64,000 nucleotides of DNA from Diaphorobacter ruginosibacter (GCF_014395975.1 NZ_CP060714.1:3348001-3412000), one strand, 5' to 3'. Counted from the stretch's first letter, positions 18,304-27,760 are shown. Translations and numbers: made by a program. Notes: generated by a model from the letters alone, not told the origin.

Positions 18304-18726
18304 ATGCACCGCATAGTCTCCATGGCCCTTGTCTTCCTGCTGGTCCTTCGTGGCCTGCTGGGCGACGCCATGGCCATGGGGGTGATCCCGGTGGGCGCAG
18401 TGCCGGCCGCAGAGCATTCCGCCTCCGCGCAGCACGCGTCGCACGCGGAGCAAAGCGACCTGCAGCATGGGCTTCATGCCGCCGTAGACGCATCGACGGA
18501 GCAGGCCAAGCATTGCAAGAGTGATGCTGCATCCCTCAAACACTGCGGCAACACCCAGCACCATACCCCGTCGTGCTCGGCGTGCGATATCTGCAACTCA
18601 TCCCTCCACGCCCCTGCGGAACAGGTGCTGGCCACCGAGTCGGCACCGCAATCCCTGCAGGCCGCTCCCAACTCGCGCTTTGTGAGCGCGCAGTCTGCAC
18701 AGGTGGTCAAGCCACCCATTTCCTGA
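18304..18726 (+). CDS. Periplasmic His/Cys-rich protein, first gene of the copper operon
   Basis: The 140-residue protein has an N-terminal signal segment (MHRIVSMALVFLLVLRGLLGDAMA) and a mature part rich in His, Cys and Met, with the cluster CGNTQHHTPSCSACDICNSS. The CxxCxxC pattern resembles small secreted proteins found at the head of copper-resistance operons in beta- and gamma-proteobacteria. It is followed by six plus-strand genes of the same operon. A longer frame starting at 18088 exists, but the ATG at 18304 directly precedes the signal peptide. Metal binding is inferred from composition and context. Confidence 0.65.
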   Translation: MHRIVSMALVFLLVLRGLLGDAMAMGVIPVGAVPAAEHSASAQHASHAEQSDLQHGLHAAVDASTEQAKHCKSDAASLKHCGNTQHHTPSCSACDICNSSLHAPAEQVLATESAPQSLQAAPNSRFVSAQSAQVVKPPIS

Positions 18727-18828
18727 GCTTTCACGCCCTTGGTGCGTCCGCCGTTTGCTGCTGCCCTCCGGGGTGAGCATGCCGGCCCGGCGGACGCTGT
18801 GTGAAATTCATGCTCTCAGGAGATTGCC

Positions 18829-19212
18829 ATGCGCGCCGCGCATTCCTCTCTTTTTTCCTCCATTGTTTTCCGGGCAATGGCGACAACGCTGGGCGTTATC
18901 GTCAGCCTCACGGCGGCCCACGCGCAGAGTCGCGACGCGTCGCCACCGTCGTCCTCACCATCCATCACGGATGCCCATGCACCGACCCTGGCGCTTGAAC
19001 ACGAGGCGCTGCAACCCGCTGGCCAGATCGTTCAACAGCCCGGTGACTGGCGTGCCGCCAATCGCGCCGTCGCCGAGTTTCCCCGCGGGCATGCAGATGT
19101 CCTGAAATGGGAAGCGGCACAGCCCCAGGGCGGCGCGAAAACGCCTGCGGCCGTGCCGAAGTCCCGGCCCACGAGCCACCAGCATCACATGCATGATGGA
19201 GCCAAGCCATGA
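18829..19212 (+). CDS. Small secreted protein of the copper operon, unknown function
   Basis: The 127-residue protein starts at an ATG with an AGGAG box seven bases upstream and has a signal peptide ending near AAHAQS. The mature part carries DWRAANRAVAEFPRGHADVLKWE and a His-rich tail (SHQHHMHDG). Its stop codon overlaps the start of the TolC-type gene (ATGA), so translation is coupled and the protein may work with that outer-membrane channel. I know similar small proteins only as conserved neighbours of copper efflux genes; no activity can be assigned. Confidence 0.65.
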   Translation: MRAAHSSLFSSIVFRAMATTLGVIVSLTAAHAQSRDASPPSSSPSITDAHAPTLALEHEALQPAGQIVQQPGDWRAANRAVAEFPRGHADVLKWEAAQPQGGAKTPAAVPKSRPTSHQHHMHDGAKP

Positions 19213-20657
19213 ACACGCGCCGGATAACCACCACGCTGTCGGCATTGACTGCGGCGCTCGTGCTCGCCGGTTGCGCAAGTGTCGCAAGCGATGGCCTGCG
19301 CGGCGACGTGCAGCAGCAGACACAGAGCCGATTGCCCAAGGACGCACAGCTCGCCTCGGCGAATGCCGATGCGCGCAAGGAGGCGCAGGACCGCATTGCC
19401 GACTGGCTCAAGCAACCTGTCGACCAGGACACGGCCGTGCGCATTGCGCTCCTGAACAATCCCGATCTGCATGCGCAGCTCGCCGAGCTGGCGGCACAGG
19501 ATGCCGAGCGCGCGCAGGCGCTCACGCTGATCAATCCGACGCTCACGCTGGGACGCTTCACCAACGGGCACGAGCGCGAGATCGAGCGCCAGCTCGGCTT
19601 CAACCTGGTCAACGTGATCACCCTGCCCTGGCGTTCGCGCTGGCTTGGCTGGCAGATGGAGCGCGCAACGCTGCAGGCTTCGCAGAACGTGCTGCTGATG
19701 GCCGCAGAGACCCGCAGGGCGTGGCTGCGTGCCGTGGCATCGGAGCAATCGCTGGCGGCCGCAGTGAAGATGAACGACGCCGCGCAGCTGGGTGCGGAAC
19801 TGGCCCGGCGCATGGCGCAGGTGGGCAACTTCAACAAGCTGCAGCAGGCGCGCGAGCTGTCGATCGCACAGGAGTCCGCAGCGCAGCTCGCACGCGCACG
19901 GCTGGCCGCGGCAACCGACCGCGAGCAGCTCTCGCGCATGATGGGCCTGTGGGGCACGCAGGCGGCGTTCCAGTTGCCTGCGCAATTGCCCGCCATTCCA
20001 CGCAGTGCCGGCGAACTGCGTTCGGGTGACGACGCGGAAGCCACCGCGCTGCGCGAGCGGCTCGACCTGCGCGCGCTGCGGCGGGACCTGGACACGACGG
20101 CGGATCGCGGAGGCTGGGCGGGCGTGGGTGCCGTGTTCGGCGATATCGGTGCGACGTACTCCAACAACCGCAGCACGGATCGCGAAACCGGCCACGTCGA
20201 GAAGACGCGCGGCTGGGAACTGGACCTGCCGCTGCCCATTTTCGACTGGGGAGGCTCCGCCTCGGCCCGCACGCGCGCCGAGGTCCGGCGCAGTGCCGCG
20301 CTGCTGCAATCCACCGCCCTGCGCGCGCGCGGTGAGGCACGGACCAGCTGGTCGCGCTACCGCACGGCATGGGACCTTGCGCACCAGCAGCAGGCCGAGG
20401 TGCTGCCGCTTGCCAAGCTGGTGCAGGACGAGACCGTGCTGCGCTACAACGGCATGTTCGACAGCGTCTGGCAACTGCTTGCGCAAGCGCGTGCCACCAC
20501 GCAGGCCGTGGTGAATGCGACCAATGCCCAGCGCGACTTCTGGCTGGCAGAAACCGATCTGCAGTTGGCACTGACCGGTACGTCGCCCGGCGAAACCGCA
20601 GCGCTCGGCAGCAGCGCATCCAACGCCGCCAGCAACACCAACGAACAAGGCCACTGA
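19209..20657 (+). CDS. TolC-family outer membrane efflux lipoprotein
   Basis: TolC-type channels span the outer membrane and periplasm and are used by metal and drug efflux pumps. The 482-residue protein has a lipobox (LVLAGC) at about residue 21 and a long helical body with two internally related halves (LLNNPDLHAQLAELAAQDAERAQAL and the later ALRARGEARTSWSRYRTAWDLA), typical of the coiled-coil barrels. Start and preceding stop overlap as ATGA. No RND pump or membrane fusion protein is encoded next to it, which is unusual for a CusC-like role. Confidence 0.85.
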   Translation: MNTRRITTTLSALTAALVLAGCASVASDGLRGDVQQQTQSRLPKDAQLASANADARKEAQDRIADWLKQPVDQDTAVRIALLNNPDLHAQLAELAAQDAERAQALTLINPTLTLGRFTNGHEREIERQLGFNLVNVITLPWRSRWLGWQMERATLQASQNVLLMAAETRRAWLRAVASEQSLAAAVKMNDAAQLGAELARRMAQVGNFNKLQQARELSIAQESAAQLARARLAAATDREQLSRMMGLWGTQAAFQLPAQLPAIPRSAGELRSGDDAEATALRERLDLRALRRDLDTTADRGGWAGVGAVFGDIGATYSNNRSTDRETGHVEKTRGWELDLPLPIFDWGGSASARTRAEVRRSAALLQSTALRARGEARTSWSRYRTAWDLAHQQQAEVLPLAKLVQDETVLRYNGMFDSVWQLLAQARATTQAVVNATNAQRDFWLAETDLQLALTGTSPGETAALGSSASNAASNTNEQGH

Positions 20658-20658
20658 C

Positions 20659-22059
20659 ATGCAACGCCGCAATTTCTTCAAAGGCGCTGCAACCGCCGTT
20701 ACGACCGCGGTTGCAGCCGCCTCCGTCAGCCGCGTGGCCATGGCCGCGCTGCCCGAACCCGCAAGCCAGTCGTCGGCGGACACCGCCGCACCCCTGGTTC
20801 CGCCGAATGGCCGGCCCTACCGGCCGGTGGTCACGCTCAACGGCTGGACCACTCCGTGGCGCATGAGCAATGGTGTCAAGGAGTTCCACCTGGTGGCCGA
20901 ACCCGTGGTGCGCGAGGTCGCCCCCGGCTTCTCGGTGAACATGTGGGGCTACAACGGCCAGAGCCCGGGCCCGACCATCGAGGTGGTCGAGGGCGACCGC
21001 GTGCGGATCTATGTGACCAACCGCCTGCCCGAGCACACCACCATCCACTGGCACGGCCAGCGCCTGCCAAACGGCATGGACGGTGTGGGCGGGCTCACGC
21101 AGCCCCACATCGCGCCCGGCAAGACCTTCGTCTACGAGTTCGTCGCACGCCGGCCCGGCACCTTCATGTACCACCCGCATGCCGACGAGATGGCGCAGAT
21201 GGCGATGGGCATGATGGGCCTGTGGATCACGCACCCCAAGGCCGCAAGCCCGCTGATCGCCCATGTGGATCGCGACTACGCGTTCCTGCTTTCGGCCTAT
21301 GACGTGGAGCCCGGGGCCATGACGCCGCGCGTCAACGAGATGACGGACTTCAACATCTGGACCTTCAACAGCCGCGTATTCCCCGCGATCACGCCGCTGG
21401 TCGCCAAACAGAACGACCGCGTGCGCATCCGCGTGGGCAACCTCACGATGACCAACCACCCGATCCACATCCACGGCCATGAGTTCGAGGTGACCGGCAC
21501 CGATGGCGGCCCCGTTCCCAGGAGCGCGCGCTGGCCCGAGGTGACCACTGACGTCGCGGTGGGCCAGATGCGGCAGGTGGAGTTCATTGCCGACGAGCTG
21601 GGTGACTGGGCGCTGCATTGCCACAAGAGCCATCACACCATGGGTGCCATGGGGCATGACGTGCCGACGATGATCGGCGTGGATCATCGCGGGCTGGTCT
21701 CGAAGATCCAGAAGATCGTGCCCGACTACATGCTGATGGGCGAGCGCGGCATGGGAGACATGGGCTCGATGGAAATGCCTCTTCCGGACAACACCTTCCC
21801 CATGATGAGCGGCACCGGCCCGTTCGGATCGCTCGAGATGGGGGGTATGTTCACCACGCTCAAGGTGCGCGCGCAGCTGGGTGCCAACGACTACCGCGAT
21901 CCGGGCTGGTTCAAGCACCCCAAGGACACCGTGGCATGGGAATGGACGGGCAAGCCGCTCGGCGCCGATGCACCGCGCCAGACACCACCCGGCAGCGCAT
22001 CCGGTGCACCCAGCGTGCGAAAGCCCGGCACCGACTCCGGCCATGACCAACACCACTGA
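20659..22059 (+). CDS. Tat-exported multicopper oxidase
   Basis: Periplasmic multicopper oxidases of copper operons oxidise Cu(I) or other substrates with oxygen. The 466-residue protein has a Tat-type signal (MQRRNFFKGAATAVTTAVAA). The trinuclear and type 1 copper ligands are visible as HWHG at 130-133, YHPH at 171-174, HPIHIHGH at 267-274 and HCHKSHHTM starting at 320. It begins one base after the TolC gene stop. The Met/His-rich C-terminal region (MGDMGSMEMPLPD) suits copper binding. Copper detoxification is inferred from the operon. Confidence 0.92.
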   Translation: MQRRNFFKGAATAVTTAVAAASVSRVAMAALPEPASQSSADTAAPLVPPNGRPYRPVVTLNGWTTPWRMSNGVKEFHLVAEPVVREVAPGFSVNMWGYNGQSPGPTIEVVEGDRVRIYVTNRLPEHTTIHWHGQRLPNGMDGVGGLTQPHIAPGKTFVYEFVARRPGTFMYHPHADEMAQMAMGMMGLWITHPKAASPLIAHVDRDYAFLLSAYDVEPGAMTPRVNEMTDFNIWTFNSRVFPAITPLVAKQNDRVRIRVGNLTMTNHPIHIHGHEFEVTGTDGGPVPRSARWPEVTTDVAVGQMRQVEFIADELGDWALHCHKSHHTMGAMGHDVPTMIGVDHRGLVSKIQKIVPDYMLMGERGMGDMGSMEMPLPDNTFPMMSGTGPFGSLEMGGMFTTLKVRAQLGANDYRDPGWFKHPKDTVAWEWTGKPLGADAPRQTPPGSASGAPSVRKPGTDSGHDQHH

Positions 22060-22082
22060 CACACAAGGAAGCGAGCCACATC

Positions 22083-22583
22083 ATGATGAAAAGAAAGATC
22101 GCCATCTGGAGAACGGTGGCGGCATGCGCCCTGTTCGCCTTCACGGGCACGGCCGTCGCACATGGCAACGAAAGCCATGCCAGCAATGCACCCGTGGCGA
22201 AGGAGCAAAAGGACTGGGGCATCGCGGGCGAAGCGGCCCGCTCCACGCGCACCATCACGCTGCGCATGACCGACGACATGCGGTTTACGCCTGACCGGTT
22301 CTCCGTGAAGAAAGGCGAAACCGTCACGCTGCGCGTGGAGAACAAGGGCCGGATCATGCACGAGGTCGTGCTGGGAACACCGGCCACTTTGCAGCAGCAC
22401 GCCGACATGATGCTCAAGTTTCCGGGCATGGAGCATTCCGAACCCTACATGACACACGTGGCGCCGGACAAGGCCGAGGACCTGGTCTGGAACTTCAACC
22501 GTGCCGGTCAGTTCGAGTTCGCATGCCTGATTGCCGGCCATTTCCAGGCCGGCATGCGCGGCATCTTCACGGTCACGGAATGA
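22083..22583 (+). CDS. Periplasmic cupredoxin-domain protein
   Basis: The 166-residue protein has a signal peptide ending near AVAHG and a single cupredoxin domain. Type 1 copper ligands are visible as His93 (IMHEVV), Cys148, His153 and Met158 (CLIAGHFQAGM). The interval between Cys and Met is longer than in plastocyanin, as in the CopI/PcoE-neighbour class of copper-tolerance cupredoxins. It lies between the multicopper oxidase and the DUF411 gene, so it may carry electrons or copper for the oxidase. A second ATG one codon on is equally possible as start. Confidence 0.85.
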   Translation: MMKRKIAIWRTVAACALFAFTGTAVAHGNESHASNAPVAKEQKDWGIAGEAARSTRTITLRMTDDMRFTPDRFSVKKGETVTLRVENKGRIMHEVVLGTPATLQQHADMMLKFPGMEHSEPYMTHVAPDKAEDLVWNFNRAGQFEFACLIAGHFQAGMRGIFTVTE

Positions 22584-22675
22584 AGGACTCAATGAATCGC
22601 CAACCCATTGGACAACGGGCGTCCTCGCCAGACAAGGCGAGGATCGCACCTATCGACAACGCAACGGAAAAACGC

Positions 22676-23167
22676 ATGCAACACATCAACACATTCCGCA
22701 GGGGCCGCCGGCAACTGATCGCCGGCATCGCATCCGCGATCGCCCTGCCCTCCCTGGCCAGCAAGCCCGCGCGCGTGCCGGTGCAACTCTGGAAGGACCC
22801 CAACTGCGGGTGCTGCGCGGACTGGGTCAAGCACATGGAGGCCAACGGCTTCCAGGTGACCGTGCACGACGAGGGCAACACCGCCGCCCGTGCGCGGCTC
22901 GGCCTTCCCGCACGACTGGGTTCCTGCCATACCGCCCTCGTCGGCAACTACCTGCTCGAAGGGCATGTACCGGCCGACGACGTCAGGAAGCTTCTTGCGC
23001 AGAAGCCCAAGGCCATGGGCCTGGCCGTTCCCGGCATGCCGGTGGGCAGCCCGGGCATGGACGGCCCCGAGTACGGCGGCCGCAAGGACCCCTACGACGT
23101 ACTGCTGGTCACGAAGAACCTCATGAACAGCGACGTATCGACCAGCGTATTCACCAGCTACCGTTGA
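22676..23167 (+). CDS. DUF411 metal-binding periplasmic protein
   Basis: DUF411 proteins are small, cysteine-containing proteins found in copper-resistance loci. From the ATG at 22676 (GGAAA box six bases upstream) the protein has 163 residues, with a possible Tat-like signal (RRGRRQLIAGIASAIALPSLA). The family signature WKDPNCGCCADWVKHME (Cys44, Cys46, Cys47) and the downstream SCHTALV and GHVPADDVRKLL motifs follow. An upstream ATG at 22592 would add 28 residues. It lies between the cupredoxin and CusF genes. Confidence 0.85.
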   Translation: MQHINTFRRGRRQLIAGIASAIALPSLASKPARVPVQLWKDPNCGCCADWVKHMEANGFQVTVHDEGNTAARARLGLPARLGSCHTALVGNYLLEGHVPADDVRKLLAQKPKAMGLAVPGMPVGSPGMDGPEYGGRKDPYDVLLVTKNLMNSDVSTSVFTSYR

Positions 23168-23187
23168 AACGGCAAGGAGACTCCATC

Positions 23188-23604
23188 ATGACTTTCAAGA
23201 CCCCTGCATTCCCGACGTCCGTGCACGCACGGCGGCTTGCATCCTTGGCATTCGTTGCACTCGCCTCCGCCGGCCTGGCAACGGGGGCGCATGCCCGGGA
23301 CGCCAAGGCCATGGATCACTCCGATCATTCGATGCACAAGATGGCTCCGCAAGGCGCCGCCGCACCGGCCAATGCGATGGAGCTCACCGATGGCGAGGTG
23401 ACCCGCTGGAACCCGGCCACGGGCAAGGTCACCATCCGCCACGCCGAGATCAAGAACCTCGACATGCCGGCCATGACCATGGTGTTCGCGCTCAGGAACC
23501 CCGATGATGGCGCCGCGCTGAAAGCGGGCGACAAGGTGCGTTTTCATGCCGAGAGCGCCGATGGATCGCTGGTGATCACACGCATCGAGGTCGTCGCGCA
23601 GTAA
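23188..23604 (+). CDS. CusF-like periplasmic copper-binding protein
   Basis: CusF-type OB-fold proteins carry Cu(I)/Ag(I) in the periplasm to an efflux pump. The 138-residue protein has a signal peptide (to about residue 37), a His/Met-rich linker (MDHSDHSMHKM) and the CusF core GEVTRWNPATGKVTIRHAEI. The CusF ligands align with His85, Met96 and Met98. The Trp that caps the metal in E. coli CusF is replaced by Met93. An AAGGAG box precedes the ATG. It is the last gene of the copper operon, yet no CusBA pump is nearby. Confidence 0.88.
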   Translation: MTFKTPAFPTSVHARRLASLAFVALASAGLATGAHARDAKAMDHSDHSMHKMAPQGAAAPANAMELTDGEVTRWNPATGKVTIRHAEIKNLDMPAMTMVFALRNPDDGAALKAGDKVRFHAESADGSLVITRIEVVAQ

Positions 23605-23674
23605 GCCCTGCTACCGTGCCGCACGGGTGCAGGCCGCGCGACACGGGATCCCCATGTTCGCGCGGGTGACTGAA

Positions 23675-26600
23675 TCACCGGTGCTTGCGCGAGAAGCGCT
23701 GCACCAGCGGCGCGAACGGCAAGAACGACAGTGCCAGCATCAACAGGCCCCAGGCGTTGAGCGCAGGCACGGCAACCGTGTCGGCCGGAGTCGTCGGAGT
23801 CGTGGCCTTTGGCAGCACCAATGCCGTCGGGTCGGCAATGTTGCCATTCTCGACCAGGTCATCGTCTCCCAGCCCACCATCCTTCAGCGCAAAGGTCACC
23901 ACGTTGCCTGCCACCGTCGCGGGGATCCGGTACCAGTGCTTGTTGCCATTGTCCGCTGTACGCCCCCATTTCCAATACTCGGTGCCCTTGGGCAGCGCAT
24001 CCGCGTAAGTCATCTTCACCGTCAGCGTGCCGCCCTTGTCGCAACCCGTTGCATTCAGGGTCAGCAGGCCATGCGGCAAGGTCGCGCCATCGCTGGGCAT
24101 GGCCGTCACACCGACGCTGGCCGGCGTCACATACTGCGGTGGGGATGCGAGCTGGCAGCCTGCGCCGGACAACTCGCCCTTGACGTTCACATTCGCCACT
24201 GGACTCAGGCTGAAATCCGTTCCATGGCCGTTCGTCGGCGCGGCGGCAACGGTGAACGCATAGTTCGCAACGACCGCCGGGTGCGTGCCGTCACTGAGAC
24301 TCAAGCCCACGCTGGCGGTACCTTCCGCGGCAGCCGTGAACGTGGATGCGGCGAGCTGAGTTCCGATCTGCGCAGCCGTGCCGCTGAGCTGGATTCCAGG
24401 CTGTCCGGCATCCGCGTCCGTCAGCCCTTGCACACTGCCGTTGGTCGTGGTGACGGTGAGTGCCAGCGCATCCTCGTCGGCATCCTCGAGCGTGATGCCG
24501 GCAAGGCTGACAGGCTTTCCTGCGGTGATCTGCGTTGCGGCGTCGGGCACGCCATGAATTACAGGGGGATGATTGACGGGCAAGGCGCCCAAGTTCAGAC
24601 CCAACACGATCGGATTGTGGTCGCTGGAGCGGTAGGCTGTGGCGGCGTAATAGCTCTGGACCTGCTCAGGCGTCTTGTACTCTGTGTTGTAGTCCAGCAC
24701 CGTGGGCTCCTCGGCGTTGATGGCCCACTTCACGGCCTTGCCGACCTTGGATTGCAGCGCGGGGCTCACGAAAATGTGGTCCAGCGAACCCCAGAGCCCC
24801 TTGAACGAATACGAGTAGCCCTGCGTGACCTTCTTGAAGCCGTTGGACTCAAGGTAGGTGACCGGGTCTTCCTTCGCATAGGCGTTGAAGTCGCCGACCA
24901 GGATCACATTGGCCGTTTCCGCCCCCGTGGGCTGGGTTGCAAGCCATTCCTTGAGCTGCGTGGCCGTCTTCACCCGCGCCGGGTTGTTGTTGCCCTGCCC
25001 GTCCTGCTTGTCAGCGTTGCCGCCGGTTGCGAGCAGGCTGCCCTTGGACTTGAAATGGTTCACCACGAAGGTGAACTGCTCTTCGCCAGCCGGTGTGTTC
25101 GCGGAGAAGGTCTGGGCGACCGGCACGCGCGCACCGCCCCCATTGGGCGTGAACGCATCGTAGGTCGCTACATCCGGCGCGGCCGCCTGCCCCACCGGCT
25201 TGACCCGGTCGCTGCGATAGACGATGGCCACGGTGATCGCGTCCGTGCCGGCACCAGCGACCGTGGAACCCGCAGCCTGCTTGAATGGCGCCTTGACATA
25301 GTCGTAGACCGCACCTGCCGGCCTGTCCGCGCTGGCGTTCATCGCATCCACCAGCAGCTTGAGCGCGCTATCGTTGCCAAAGCCGTTGTTCTGCACCTCC
25401 ATGAGACCGTAGACATCGGCATCCAGCCCGATCAGGTTCGCCACCACCTTGGTCTTCTGGCGCTCCAGTTCGGCGGTATTGTTGGCGCCACGGATGCCGA
25501 TGGAATTGCCCAGCGGCGTCGTGAAGACATCCTTGGTGTTCGTGCTGGTGTCACCCACCTTGCTGAAGAAGTTGAGCACATTGGCGGATGCGACCTTCAC
25601 GTTGGCGGCTCCCACGGCATTCTTCAGATCGGCTGCCGTCGGACGCTCGCCACCCTTGAAGTCGAGAGGCTGGGTTGGCTGCACCCGGTAGCTAGTCTGA
25701 TAGGCCTCCGGCGGTGCCTTGTCGTTGTAGAACTGGTCCAGCACACCGACAACAGCGTCTACCGCGTCCCCTGCCCGCAGCGTGTTGCCGGCCGAGAGCG
25801 GTTGCCCGTTGCGCCCGCGAACGCTTGCAGGGTTCTGCTTGCCGCTGGTGTCATCGAGAATGATCTGGCTGCGCTGGGTGGACGTCACGTATTCGGTAAA
25901 GCCCTCAACGCCGGGCAGGCTCACATCCGTGAATTGCGGAAGGACCGCATCGGGCGACAACGTGACATCCCCATAGCGCCCCAGGGTGTAGTTGTCGGAC
26001 ACCACCAGCTTGCCGCCCGCGTTGGCAGAGCTCACCTTCACCAGCATGCCCTCGTAGCGCTCCCACAGCGCCATGTCGCTGATCGGCAGCGTGAGCAAAG
26101 CAGGCTGCGGCACCACGCCCGCGCCTTGCACCTGAAAATCCGTGATGTTCTTCAACTGGGTCTGCTGGTTGTACTCATCAACGGTCCCGGTCAGCTGCAC
26201 GCGCTTGCCCACGCTGCCGGCATCCACGCCAGGATTGGCTCCCGCCGCCGTGCCGTAATACACGAACAGGCCCTCGGACGTCGCAGGGTCGCTGTCATAG
26301 TGGGCTTCTTCCTCCTGCACATAGAAGCCATTCATTTCGGGCAGGTAGGCCGTCACCACGGCATTGATGGTGACCGGCTGGCCTTTGAGTGGCGATGCCG
26401 CACCGCTGCCCTGGATGTCGTGAATGCGGGTGACCGCCGACTGGGCTCCGGTAGTGAAGTTCAGAGCCAGGGCTACGCCATCCCAGTGATTGCCCGAGAG
26501 GTCCTGGACCGGGGTGCCAACCGCCACGACGCTGTATGCGGTGTTCGGCTCGAGCTGGATCCCGGGACTGATCGTCGCGCTGCTCCCGTTGAAACCGACC

Positions 26601-27547
26601 TTGCTGGAATCGGTTGCGCTGAAAGCGGCAACGGTTGTGCTTCCCTTGCGCAACTCGAAACTGCCACCACCGGGCCTGACGGGCTCGTTGAACTGCAAGG
26701 TGATGCTGCTGCTCAAACCAACACCGGTTGCATTGTTGGCAGGATTGCTTGTCTGCAAGGCCGGCGGCGTCGTGTCATCGCCTGTGGTGACGATCGAGAC
26801 GTCGTCAATCGCCATGCCGTGGCTGGCGCCCGCACTGATACGCGTCTGTACCCAGCGCAGCCAAAGCGTCTGCCCCGCGGCCCACTGGAGGCCGCGCAGG
26901 TCACCGCCTCGGTTGGATGCAAGGCCTGCGCTATTGCCGTCCAGGGGGCCTGCCGTGGTGTTAGCGCCCCGGGCCGTCCAATCGAAGGCATCGCCCGCGA
27001 CCTTCCAGGATGCAATGCCTTCGAAACTGTCACCGACGGCATATTCGAGCGTCATGGCCTGGGGATTGGTGTTTCCGCCATTGCGCCACATTTCGCCGTT
27101 GTACTTGATCGTCAGCGCATCGATGGTACTGGCCGTGCCATTCTTCAAGGCAAGCGCCATCCAGCCCGCCACTTCATTATTGGCCGGACTGCCGAAATAC
27201 GTGCCGCTGGACACCAGGACGCCCAGAGCCCGTTCGGATGCTCCAGATGTCCCAAAGCTGTAGAAGCTGCCGTTGTTGTCGCTGCCGGTACCGGCGCGGT
27301 ACTGTGTGATCGCGGTTTTCGTCTTGTTGAACAGAAACCAGCCGGGCAACGTGCTGTCGTTGGACCAAGCCAGTGCAGATCCAGAACCTGGCAGCGTATC
27401 GAAGTTCTGCGTGTAGGCGCCAGTGAACGGCGTGGCGGCCAGGCCTGCCGAGGTGTAGGCAAGGCATAGCAACAGGCCGCCGCGCAAGGCGTGCCGGTGG
27501 GCGCGGGTGGAGAGGGTACGGTGGAAGTTGGAAGAATCGTTGGACAT
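23675..27547 (-). CDS. ExeM/NucH-type extracellular endonuclease with IPTL-CTERM anchor
   Basis: Enzymes of this family degrade extracellular DNA. From the ATG at 27547 the protein has 1290 residues: signal peptide, an N-terminal jelly-roll-like region, a Big/Ig-like domain (DTTPPALQTSNPANNATGVG), an OB-fold-like region with YVQEEE, then the endonuclease/exonuclease/phosphatase domain. Catalytic motifs are SANVLNFF, LMEVQNN, NHFKSKG, VGDFNAY, SLDHIFVS and SSDHNPIV. A cadherin-like segment follows. The C-terminus VPALNAWGLLMLALSFL with an Arg/Lys tail is an IPTL-CTERM sorting signal. An in-frame extension up to 27715 lacks a signal peptide and is unlikely. Confidence 0.88.
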   Translation of the reverse strand: MSNDSSNFHRTLSTRAHRHALRGGLLLCLAYTSAGLAATPFTGAYTQNFDTLPGSGSALAWSNDSTLPGWFLFNKTKTAITQYRAGTGSDNNGSFYSFGTSGASERALGVLVSSGTYFGSPANNEVAGWMALALKNGTASTIDALTIKYNGEMWRNGGNTNPQAMTLEYAVGDSFEGIASWKVAGDAFDWTARGANTTAGPLDGNSAGLASNRGGDLRGLQWAAGQTLWLRWVQTRISAGASHGMAIDDVSIVTTGDDTTPPALQTSNPANNATGVGLSSSITLQFNEPVRPGGGSFELRKGSTTVAAFSATDSSKVGFNGSSATISPGIQLEPNTAYSVVAVGTPVQDLSGNHWDGVALALNFTTGAQSAVTRIHDIQGSGAASPLKGQPVTINAVVTAYLPEMNGFYVQEEEAHYDSDPATSEGLFVYYGTAAGANPGVDAGSVGKRVQLTGTVDEYNQQTQLKNITDFQVQGAGVVPQPALLTLPISDMALWERYEGMLVKVSSANAGGKLVVSDNYTLGRYGDVTLSPDAVLPQFTDVSLPGVEGFTEYVTSTQRSQIILDDTSGKQNPASVRGRNGQPLSAGNTLRAGDAVDAVVGVLDQFYNDKAPPEAYQTSYRVQPTQPLDFKGGERPTAADLKNAVGAANVKVASANVLNFFSKVGDTSTNTKDVFTTPLGNSIGIRGANNTAELERQKTKVVANLIGLDADVYGLMEVQNNGFGNDSALKLLVDAMNASADRPAGAVYDYVKAPFKQAAGSTVAGAGTDAITVAIVYRSDRVKPVGQAAAPDVATYDAFTPNGGGARVPVAQTFSANTPAGEEQFTFVVNHFKSKGSLLATGGNADKQDGQGNNNPARVKTATQLKEWLATQPTGAETANVILVGDFNAYAKEDPVTYLESNGFKKVTQGYSYSFKGLWGSLDHIFVSPALQSKVGKAVKWAINAEEPTVLDYNTEYKTPEQVQSYYAATAYRSSDHNPIVLGLNLGALPVNHPPVIHGVPDAATQITAGKPVSLAGITLEDADEDALALTVTTTNGSVQGLTDADAGQPGIQLSGTAAQIGTQLAASTFTAAAEGTASVGLSLSDGTHPAVVANYAFTVAAAPTNGHGTDFSLSPVANVNVKGELSGAGCQLASPPQYVTPASVGVTAMPSDGATLPHGLLTLNATGCDKGGTLTVKMTYADALPKGTEYWKWGRTADNGNKHWYRIPATVAGNVVTFALKDGGLGDDDLVENGNIADPTALVLPKATTPTTPADTVAVPALNAWGLLMLALSFLPFAPLVQRFSRKHR

Positions 27548-27698
27548 GAGAGCAACTTGGATGAAGTGCCTCACCCTCCCTCGGGTGAGATGCCGCGATT
27601 CTTCAGAGGCTGCGTGACGGAGTAATGACCAAGCGATGGCAAAAGCGGCTGCAATAGCTGTCATCCATGTCATCCCGTCCGAAAACACCTCGCTCCAG

Positions 27699-27724
27699 AA
27701 AAAAGAAGGCCGCACAAGGCGGCC
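27699..27724 (-). terminator. Intrinsic terminator after the MetQ-type gene
   Basis: On the minus strand AGGCCGCC and GGCGGCCT-type arms (GGCCGCCTTGTGCGGCC) form a strong hairpin followed by TTCTTTTTT, about 37 bases after the stop codon. Confidence 0.8.
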
Positions 27725-27760
27725 TCAAGTCCCACTGTCTCAATCCTCTGGATCAACGAC

